Assembly: GCA_013298455.1 (NCBI GenBank)
Contig: JAAFHR010000249.1
Span: 1-5,434 of the forward strand
Direction of reading: 5' to 3'
Length of the DNA stretch: 5,434 nucleotides
Source of the DNA: Betaproteobacteria bacterium
GTDB taxonomy: Bacteria; Pseudomonadota; Gammaproteobacteria; Burkholderiales; Casimicrobiaceae
The notes beneath the pieces are model-generated. The model made no database searches. It saw only the letters and a program-made list of their open reading frames with translations, and was not told the origin of the DNA. The position numbers and the translations under genes are program-made. Positions 1 to 4,949 of this stretch are shown here, one piece after another (the first letter of the stretch is position 1; the number at the start of each line of letters is the position of its first letter).

Positions 1-17
1 GTGTGCTCTTCCGATCT
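1..17. other. Illumina adapter remnant (non-genomic)
   Basis: The first 17 bases, GTGTGCTCTTCCGATCT, are identical to the 3' end of the Illumina TruSeq read-2 (index-side) adapter, which ends GACGTGTGCTCTTCCGATCT. The genome sequence starts at about base 18, where the PhaC homology begins. The adapter happens to be open in the phaC frame and starts with GTG, so it fakes a start codon and about five false residues (MCSSD). It should be trimmed. Confidence 0.95.
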
Positions 18-18
18 C

Positions 19-522
19 GCGTTTGATCTTCTATTTTGGAATGGCGATTCAACGAATTTGCCGGGCCCAATGTATTTGTATTACTTGCGAAATTTCTATC
101 TCGACAACAAGCTCATGCAACCCGCGTCGCTCACGATGCTTGATGAACCGATTGATTTGTCGTTAGTCACCATTCCAAGCTTCGTGTACTCATCGCGCGA
201 AGATCACATCGTGCCTTGGAAGAGCGCGTTTGCATCAGCGGAGCTATGGGGCGGCGACGTCGAGTTTGTGCTGGGTGCATCAGGACATATCGCCGGCGTG
301 GTCAATCCGCCCGGCCCCAAAAAACGTAGTTACTGGACGAGCAGTTGGCCCGCGCCAACGCCCGAAGCATGGGACGCAAAGGCGACGGAGCACGTAGGTA
401 GCTGGTGGCCGCATTGGTATCAATGGCTCAAGCAGTATTCGGGAAAACGTGTTGTAGCCAAGAAGCAACGCAAGTCAAAATTGGGCCAAGCTCCAGGAAA
501 ATACGTCTTGGAAAAGATGTGA
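19..522 (+). CDS. phaC: Class I poly(3-hydroxyalkanoate) synthase PhaC, C-terminal part (5' truncated)
   Basis: This is the C-terminal part of the polymerase that joins (R)-3-hydroxyacyl-CoA units into PHA at the granule surface. About 168 residues remain of a protein that is normally near 570-600 residues. The match to the C. necator enzyme is strong: FDLLFWNGD then TNLPGP at the start, SREDHIVPW in the middle, GASGHIAGV and the NPP and GSWWP motifs later, and a PGKYV-type tail before the TGA at 520-522. Two of the three catalytic residues are present: Asp at codon 202-204 (in SREDH) and His at codon 286-288 (in SGH). Their 28-residue spacing equals that of Asp480 and His508 in C. necator. 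The nucleophilic Cys of the lipase-like box lies upstream, outside the window. The open frame runs to base 1, but bases 1-17 are adapter, so no start is present. It was probably co-directed with phaB. Identification is very secure. Confidence 0.95.
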   Translation, partial: AFDLLFWNGDSTNLPGPMYLYYLRNFYLDNKLMQPASLTMLDEPIDLSLVTIPSFVYSSREDHIVPWKSAFASAELWGGDVEFVLGASGHIAGVVNPPGPKKRSYWTSSWPAPTPEAWDAKATEHVGSWWPHWYQWLKQYSGKRVVAKKQRKSKLGQAPGKYVLEKM

Positions 523-524
523 CT

Positions 525-774
525 AGGACGAGATGACGACGCGCCTCGCGCTAGGACGACGCACCTTCGGTGCTAGGACGCAAAGCTTGGTTGAGAGCGC
601 TGTGCTTCTCGTCAACTGGGCTCAGCCACCCCAACACTTGAAAGCTCAGTTGATCGCGACAAAAACTCACAACGCATCGGGCAACCGGAGAGGCGCAGCG
701 ATCTCAACCGAGCTTTGCGTCCTAGCTCGCTTGCGAGCGTCGTCCTAGCGCGAAGCGCGTCGTCATCTCGTCCT
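525..774. repeat. Large imperfect inverted repeat with nested hairpins, between phaC and phaB
   Basis: The left arm (525-610) and right arm (688-774) are reverse complements of each other over about 86 bp, with one 1-base length difference and few mismatches outside a variable hairpin. Each arm holds two small internal hairpins. The left arm has GCGC-CTC-GCGC (541-551) and GCACC-TTC-GGTGC (561-573). The right arm has GCGC-GAA-GCGC (748-758) and GCTCGC-TT-GCGAGC (725-738). The octamer CTAGGACG separates them (523-530, 551-558, 573-580; inverted at 718-725 and 741-748; degenerate at 769-776). The element starts directly after the phaC stop and fills most of the 299-bp gap. It has no T tract, no recognisable transposase and no evident flanking target duplication. 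It could be a REP/REPIN-like dispersed repeat, a MITE-like element, or an mRNA processing or attenuation structure. The repeat itself is seen directly; its role is unknown. Confidence 0.85.
612..653. repeat. Inner hairpin within the loop of the large inverted repeat
   Basis: TCAACTGGGCT (612-622) is the reverse complement of AGCTCAGTTGA (643-653) at 10 of 11 positions, leaving a 20-base loop. It lies in the 77-base centre between the two large arms and is close to, but not centred on, their axis. It adds a third level of self-complementarity to the element. It has no T-rich tail and is not a terminator. Confidence 0.6.
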
Positions 775-821
775 TGGTTGCACACGAACACAGTCACTAA
801 ACATCACAAAGGAGAAACTCT

Positions 822-1562
822 ATGTCACGCGTTGCACTAGTTACTGGCGGTATGGGTGGTTTGGGCGAAGCGATTTGTATCAAGCTTGCGGCGCTGGGCT
901 ACAAGGTAGTCACCACCTATTCGCCGGGTAACAAAACTTGGAAAGAATGGCTCGATTCGATGAACAAGATGGGATTTGGTTTTCGCGCCTATCCGTGCGA
1001 CGTCGCTAATTTCGATTCAGCCAAAGCCTGCGTTGAGCAAATCGCCAAAGAGGTGGGGCCGGTTGACGTGCTGGTCAACAACGCTGGCATCACCCGAGAC
1101 ATGACGTTCAAAAAAATGGACAAGGTGAATTGGGATGCGGTGATGTCGACAAACCTAGATTCCACCTTCAACATGACCAAGCAAGTGTGCGATGGCATGC
1201 TCGATCGCGGTTGGGGGCGGATCATTAACATCTCCTCCGTCAACGGGCAAAAAGGCGCGTTCGGTCAAACCAACTACTCGGCTGCAAAGGCTGGCATGCA
1301 CGGCTTTACCAAGGCGCTAGCGCTTGAAGTCGCTCGAAAAGGCGTGACCGTCAACACCATTTCTCCCGGCTACATTGGCACCAAGATGGTGATGGCCATT
1401 CCCTCTGATGTGCTCGACTCTAAGATCATTCCGCAAATTCCGATGGGTCGTTTGGGCAAGCCCGAGGAGGTAGCGGGATTAGTGGCTTATCTGTCGAGCG
1501 ACGAGGCGGCGTTTCTCACTGGCGCCAACATCGCAATTAACGGTGGCCAGCACATGCATTGA
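822..1562 (+). CDS. phaB: Acetoacetyl-CoA reductase PhaB (NADPH-dependent SDR)
   Basis: This cytoplasmic enzyme reduces acetoacetyl-CoA to (R)-3-hydroxybutyryl-CoA, the monomer for PhaC. At 246 residues it has the same length as C. necator PhaB. It is a classical short-chain dehydrogenase: the TGGMGGLG cofactor loop is at residues 8-15, NNAG at 86-89, the SDR active-site Asn at 111, the catalytic Ser at 138 (NISSVNGQKG), and Tyr152 and Lys156 in YSAAK. VNTISPGYIGT at 178-187 and the GGQHMH C-terminus are typical of PhaB. No acidic residue follows the second strand (TTYSPGNK, 31-38), which fits NADP(H) use. The start is well supported: AAAGGAG at 808-814 sits 7 bases before the ATG, and the cofactor motif is at the expected distance. 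It follows phaC across the structured repeat, with no phaA in between. A 3-oxoacyl-ACP reductase (FabG) is the main alternative, but the PhaB-specific motifs and pha context argue against it. Confidence 0.95.
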   Translation: MSRVALVTGGMGGLGEAICIKLAALGYKVVTTYSPGNKTWKEWLDSMNKMGFGFRAYPCDVANFDSAKACVEQIAKEVGPVDVLVNNAGITRDMTFKKMDKVNWDAVMSTNLDSTFNMTKQVCDGMLDRGWGRIINISSVNGQKGAFGQTNYSAAKAGMHGFTKALALEVARKGVTVNTISPGYIGTKMVMAIPSDVLDSKIIPQIPMGRLGKPEEVAGLVAYLSSDEAAFLTGANIAINGGQHMH

Positions 1563-1607
1563 TCGAAGCGCGGCGGCGTCGTGGTTTCGACTTTGCGAAG
1601 ATTGCGC

Positions 1608-1636
1608 TTGTGAATTTACATCCGCCGATGCAGAAT
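1608..1636 (+). promoter_or_regulatory. Weak candidate promoter for the DUF1508 gene
   Basis: TTGTGA (1608-1613) and CAGAAT (1631-1636) are 17 bases apart, and each matches 4 of 6 consensus sigma70 positions. They lie in the 135-base gap between phaB and the DUF1508 gene. The match is weak and could be chance; read-through from phaB is equally possible because no terminator is seen in this gap. Confidence 0.22.
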
Positions 1637-1697
1637 CCGTCTGACGCGCGCTGGCGTTTCGGCGCTCTATTGAATCCCACAGTCAAGGAGAAACGTT

Positions 1698-2030
1698 ATG
1701 GCAGGTTGGTATGAACTCAGCAAGGCGAGCGACGGGCAGTTTCGCTTTGTCCTTAAAGCCGGCAACAGCGAAACGATTTTGAGCAGCGAGCTGTATCAAG
1801 CGAAAGGCTCTGCGGAAAACGGTATCGCATCGGTGCAAAACAATAGCGGTAACGCGGATCGCTACGAGGAGAAAACGGCATCGAACGGCAAGTTTTACTT
1901 CAATCTCAAGGCGGGCAATCATCAAGTGATTGGTACTAGCCAGATGTATGCCTCGGAGGCAACACGTGCTACAGGGATTGCTTCAGTCAAGGCCAATGGC
2001 GGTTCGAAAACGATTAAAGATTTAACGTAA
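1698..2030 (+). CDS. yegP: DUF1508 / YegP family small protein with two tandem repeats
   Basis: This is a 110-residue protein of the YegP (DUF1508) family, whose biochemical role is not established. It has two copies of the DUF1508 unit, at about residues 5-49 and 55-101. The copies align with a 51-residue period: FVLKAGN (17-23) with FNLKAGN (68-74), SSELY with TSQMY, and GIASV (42-46) with GIASV (93-97). Wording such as ASNGKFYFNLKAGNHQVIG is nearly identical to the family in enterobacteria, so the protein is highly conserved. No signal peptide or membrane segment is seen, so it is probably cytoplasmic. The start is supported by AAGGAG at 1685-1690, 7 bases before the ATG, the same leader style as phaB. 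It follows phaB by 135 bases and ends just before a strong terminator, so it may be the last gene of the pha transcript. A phasin often sits in this position, but this protein has no phasin-like helical character. Confidence 0.9.
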   Translation: MAGWYELSKASDGQFRFVLKAGNSETILSSELYQAKGSAENGIASVQNNSGNADRYEEKTASNGKFYFNLKAGNHQVIGTSQMYASEATRATGIASVKANGGSKTIKDLT

Positions 2031-2045
2031 TCGTCGAGCCGAATG

Positions 2046-2071
2046 AGCGCAGCTTTCGAGCTGCGCTTTTT
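2046..2071 (+). terminator. Rho-independent terminator after the DUF1508 gene
   Basis: A perfect 8-bp stem GCGCAGCT (2047-2054) / AGCTGCGC (2059-2066) is closed by a TTCG loop. It extends to 9 bp with A2046-T2067 and is followed by TTTTT (2067-2071), then a further T-rich stretch. It begins 15 bases after the DUF1508 stop and separates the PHA module from the aromatic acyl-CoA module. Confidence 0.93.
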
Positions 2072-2077
2072 CTTTCC

Positions 2078-2103
2078 TTATTAGTTGACATATAAACTAT
2101 TTA
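2078..2103. promoter_or_regulatory. Candidate operator (imperfect palindrome) over the -35 box
   Basis: TAGTT (2082-2086) and AACTA (2095-2099) form an inverted repeat centred at 2090.5. The pairs 2080/2101, 2078/2103, 2088/2093 and 2090/2091 are also complementary, giving 9 of 13 pairs overall. This AT-rich palindrome of about 20-26 bp overlaps the TTGACA box, as MarR-family operators commonly do. The MarR gene encoded in the same operon is the natural candidate to bind it. The palindrome is visible; the binding protein is inferred. Confidence 0.45.
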
Positions 2104-2113
2104 AAGCTAAATT
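2085..2113 (+). promoter_or_regulatory. Sigma70-type promoter of the aromatic acyl-CoA operon
   Basis: A perfect -35 box TTGACA (2085-2090) is followed after 17 bases by TAAATT (2108-2113), a 4-of-6 match to the -10 consensus. The surrounding sequence is clearly more AT-rich than the genes. Transcription would start near 2120, giving a short leader of about 17 bases before the ATG at 2137. That leader contains the ribosome binding site AAAGGG at 2125-2130. Confidence 0.65.
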
Positions 2114-2136
2114 GAAAGCAACATAAAGGGTTAGCA

Positions 2137-4485
2137 ATGCTCGCTTCATCGATTCAACGCATTGTCTGCATCGGCGGCGGCCCGGCAGGGCTCTACTTTG
2201 CGCTTTTGATGAAAAAGCAGTTCCCCGGCATTGCAATCACGGTCCTAGAGCGCAACCGTCCTTTTGATACCTTTGGCTGGGGCGTGGTCCTCTCAGATCA
2301 AACGCTCGCCAATCTTCGCGCTGCTGACCCCGAAACGGCTGCCTTAATCGGCGACGCGTTTAATCACTGGGACGATATCGAAGTCTTCTTCAAAGGCAAA
2401 AGCGTTCGCTCCAGTGGTCATGGTTTTTGCGGCATTGGACGCAAGCATCTGCTCAACATCTTGCAGCAGCGCTGCGCTGATTTGGGCGTGAATCTGGTGT
2501 TTGAAGTCGACATCGATGATGACCGGGCCATCGCTTCTCAGTACAACGCTGACGTGGTGATCGCGTGCGATGGGCTCAATAGTCGAATTCGAAATCGCTA
2601 CGCCGATGCGTTTCAACCCGATGTAGAGCTTCGAGACTGTCGCTTTGTCTGGCTCGGCACCAAGAAAAAGTTCGATGCGTTTACGTTTGCATTTGAGCAA
2701 ACCGAACACGGTTGGTTTCAAGCGCATGCCTACCAATTCAATGCAGACACGTCGACGTTCATCGTTGAAACACCGGAGGCAGTGTGGAAGACGCACGGCT
2801 TGGATACGATGTCGCAACCCGAGGCCGTTTCATTTTGCGAATCGCTTTTTGCGAAGTACCTCGACGGCAATGCGCTTCTATCCAACGCTGCTCATTTGCG
2901 CGGTTCGGCGATGTGGATTCGTTTTCCACGTGTCGTGTGCAAATCATGGGTGCATCATGTCGAGGTTGATGCGCGGACGGTGCCGGTGGTGTTGATGGGC
3001 GACGCGGCGCATACCGCCCACTTTTCAATCGGCTCGGGCACCAAGCTCGCCCTCGAAGACGCGATTGATCTAGCGCGCGAAATTGCACAGACGACAACGA
3101 TCACCGACGCGCTGCAGCGCTATGAAGCACGGCGCAGCGTTGAAGTGCTAAAGATTCAAAACGCCGCCAGAAACTCGACCGAGTGGTTTGAGAATGTGGA
3201 TCGTTATGCGGGTATGGAGATCGAGCAGTTCGCGTATTCGCTCCTGACGCGTTCGCAGCGTATCAGCCATGAAAACTTGCGACTGCGCGACAAAGCGTGG
3301 CTCAGTGGCTTCGAGCAATGGTTTGCCGGTACGAAGTCGGTGTTGCCGATGCTCACTCCGCTCAAGGTGCGGGGCATCACCCTTAAAAATCGAATCGTTG
3401 TGTCGCCGATGGCCACGTACAGTGCGATCGATGGTGTCGCCCAAGATTTTCATTTGGTGCACTTGGGCGCGCGCGCGCTTGGCGGCGCAGGCATGGTGTT
3501 TGTCGAAATGACCTCGCCCACGATGGACGGTCGCATCACGCCGGGCTGTACCGTGCTTGAAACCGATCTGCAAGAGGCCGCGCTCAAGCGAATTGTTGAT
3601 TTCACTCACTCGCAGAGCGACGCGAAAATAGCGCTGCAGATGGGTCATGCAGGCCCAAAAGGGTCGACCCAGTTAGGTTGGGATCTGACCGACGAGCCGC
3701 TAGCTACGGGCAATTGGCCGCTCTTTGCTGCGAGCGATATTGCATATGGCGTGCAGAACCAAACGCCCCGAGCCATGACACGCATCGACATGGACGCGAT
3801 GACGGCTGCGTTTGTCGCAACAACCAAGCGCGCTGCGCGTGCAGGTTTCGACTGGATCGAACTGCACTGCGCTCACGGCTACTTGTTGTCGAGCTTCATT
3901 TGCCCGCTCACCAATCACCGCACGGACGAATACGGCGGCAGTTTGGAAAACCGCTGTCGCTATCCGCTCGAAGTGTTCGCGGCGATACGTGCTGTTTGGC
4001 CCGATCACTTGCCGATGAGCGTGCGGATTTCTGCGCACGACTGGGCGGAGGGGGGCAACACGGCAGACGACGCGGTGGTGATGGCTCGGTATTTCAAGAA
4101 CGCGGGCGCTGATTTCATTGATGTCTCATCCGGACAAACAACGCGCGAAGCCAAGCCAATCTACGGTCGCATGTACCAAACACCATTTGCTGATCGCATC
4201 CGCAACGAAGTCGGTATCGCAACCATTGCCGTGGGCGCAATCACCGAGGCTGATCACGCCAACAGCATCATCGCCGCTGGGCGCGCCGATTTGTGCGCCA
4301 TCGCTCGCCCGCATCTGGCTGATTCGGCTTGGACGTTGCATGAAGCGGCGAAGCTGCAGAGCCGAGATGTGTCGTGGCCCAAGCAATACCTGAGTGGACG
4401 CGACCAGCTGTACCGAGAACTAGCAAAACAAAACGCGACGAACGCCGCTGCCCATCGTGGAACCGACGAAGAGGGGAGCCACTGA
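2137..4485 (+). CDS. Fused FAD monooxygenase / old-yellow-enzyme reductase acting on an aromatic CoA thioester (2-aminobenzoyl-CoA monooxygenase/reductase or salicylyl-CoA 5-hydroxylase type)
   Basis: This 782-residue cytoplasmic flavoprotein has two catalytic halves. Residues 1 to about 395 are a PHBH-fold FAD monooxygenase, with the dinucleotide motif GGGPAGL (13-19), the DG motif at 145-146 (ACDGLNSRIR) and the FAD ribityl-binding GD motif at 288-289 (LMGDAAH). Residues about 400-750 are an OYE/NADH:flavin oxidoreductase barrel. It starts TPLKVRGITLKNRIVVSPM (407-425), has QMGHAG (501-506), the active-site His pair 577/580 in HCAH, the signature NHRTDEYGGSLENR (593-606), and FMN phosphate-loop segments near 697-703 and 715-732. 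In Azoarcus evansii this architecture hydroxylates and then reduces 2-aminobenzoyl-CoA to a non-aromatic product; genome pipelines often name it bifunctional salicylyl-CoA 5-hydroxylase/oxidoreductase. The next gene, a crotonase-family protein, fits ring processing after dearomatisation. AAAGGG 6 bases upstream and the early FAD motif support the start. The stop overlaps the marR start. The architecture is certain; the exact substrate is not. Confidence 0.9.
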   Translation: MLASSIQRIVCIGGGPAGLYFALLMKKQFPGIAITVLERNRPFDTFGWGVVLSDQTLANLRAADPETAALIGDAFNHWDDIEVFFKGKSVRSSGHGFCGIGRKHLLNILQQRCADLGVNLVFEVDIDDDRAIASQYNADVVIACDGLNSRIRNRYADAFQPDVELRDCRFVWLGTKKKFDAFTFAFEQTEHGWFQAHAYQFNADTSTFIVETPEAVWKTHGLDTMSQPEAVSFCESLFAKYLDGNALLSNAAHLRGSAMWIRFPRVVCKSWVHHVEVDARTVPVVLMGDAAHTAHFSIGSGTKLALEDAIDLAREIAQTTTITDALQRYEARRSVEVLKIQNAARNSTEWFENVDRYAGMEIEQFAYSLLTRSQRISHENLRLRDKAWLSGFEQWFAGTKSVLPMLTPLKVRGITLKNRIVVSPMATYSAIDGVAQDFHLVHLGARALGGAGMVFVEMTSPTMDGRITPGCTVLETDLQEAALKRIVDFTHSQSDAKIALQMGHAGPKGSTQLGWDLTDEPLATGNWPLFAASDIAYGVQNQTPRAMTRIDMDAMTAAFVATTKRAARAGFDWIELHCAHGYLLSSFICPLTNHRTDEYGGSLENRCRYPLEVFAAIRAVWPDHLPMSVRISAHDWAEGGNTADDAVVMARYFKNAGADFIDVSSGQTTREAKPIYGRMYQTPFADRIRNEVGIATIAVGAITEADHANSIIAAGRADLCAIARPHLADSAWTLHEAAKLQSRDVSWPKQYLSGRDQLYRELAKQNATNAAAHRGTDEEGSH
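4471..4478 (+). promoter_or_regulatory. Ribosome binding site that fixes the marR start
   Basis: GAGGGGAG lies 6 bases before the ATG at 4485, inside the end of the flavoprotein gene. The frame is also open upstream to an ATG at 4374, but that would add 37 residues rich in Arg, Pro and Lys, overlap the upstream gene by 112 bases, and have no MarR similarity. The 4485 start is preferred. Confidence 0.75.
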
Positions 4486-4949
4486 TGGATTTAGAAGCGA
4501 GAGCACACAGCGAACATCCCGAGGCGCTGCGTCTTTGGTTGCGTCTGATGACCTGTGCCCAGATGATTGAAAAGCAAGTGCGCACGCAGCTTCGCGAGCA
4601 GTTTGGCACCACGCTGCCGCGTTTCGATTTGATGGCACAGCTGGAGCGTGCGCCGGGTGGCCTATTGATGCGTGAGCTCTCAGAGCGCATGATGGTTACG
4701 GGCGGAAATGTGACCGGCGTGACCGATCAGCTGGTGGCTGAGGGTTTGGTCGAGCGCCGTGATGTTCTGGATGATCGGCGCGCGTTTTTGGTGTGTTTGA
4801 CGGCCAAGGGGCGACGTGAATTTAACGCCATGGCGCGGCAACATGAATCGTGGATCGTTGAGGCGTTTGACGGTTTGAGTCGCGCTGAAATCGTTGCGCT
4901 GCATACGCTTTTAGGGCGTGTCAAAGCGCATCAATTGGAGAAGCAATGA
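4485..4949 (+). CDS. MarR-family winged-helix transcriptional regulator
   Basis: This 154-residue protein has normal MarR length and layout. The N-terminal dimerisation helices are at about 12-40, and TTLPRFDLMAQL (42-53) begins the DNA-binding domain. The recognition helix region is VTGGNVTGVTDQLVAEGLVER (about 71-91), the wing carries the family motif DDRRAFLVCLTAKG (96-109), and the C-terminal dimerisation helices follow. MarR proteins bind palindromic operators as dimers and usually release DNA on binding a small ligand; in aromatic CoA pathways the ligand is often the aryl-CoA thioester. Its ATG overlaps the flavoprotein stop (TGATG at 4483-4487), and its own stop overlaps the next start, so it is translated within the operon. 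The likely target is the palindrome at 2078-2103, giving control of its own operon. Family assignment is secure; ligand and target are inferred. Confidence 0.92.
   Translation: MDLEARAHSEHPEALRLWLRLMTCAQMIEKQVRTQLREQFGTTLPRFDLMAQLERAPGGLLMRELSERMMVTGGNVTGVTDQLVAEGLVERRDVLDDRRAFLVCLTAKGRREFNAMARQHESWIVEAFDGLSRAEIVALHTLLGRVKAHQLEKQ

Noticed and set aside
525..774. Intrinsic terminator or insertion sequence as explanation for the large inverted repeat
   Set aside because: There is no T tract after either arm, no transposase gene, and no evident target-site duplication at the edges. A mobile or REP-like origin remains possible but is not shown.
533..797. Open frames of 71 (+) and 61 (-) codons between phaC and phaB
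   Set aside because: Both lie almost wholly in the inverted repeat, have low-complexity Arg/Ala/Leu-rich translations, no suitable ribosome binding site and no recognisable domain. They are by-products of the repeat.
778..803. Possible promoter just before phaB (TTGCAC and TAAACA)
   Set aside because: The spacer is only 14 bases and both boxes are poor matches, so I do not claim it.
1566..1609. Hairpin AAGCGC / GCGCTT after phaB
   Set aside because: It has a 6-bp stem with a 32-base loop and no T tract, too weak for a terminator.
2344..4393. Many long open frames on both strands inside the flavoprotein gene, up to 166 codons
   Set aside because: The 782-codon gene has clear domain motifs throughout. 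The other frames show none and are explained by codon bias in G+C-rich DNA.
4374..4484. N-terminal extension of the MarR protein to an upstream ATG
   Set aside because: It overlaps the flavoprotein gene by 112 bases, reads as basic non-homologous sequence, and lacks the well-placed GAGGGGAG that precedes the ATG at 4485.
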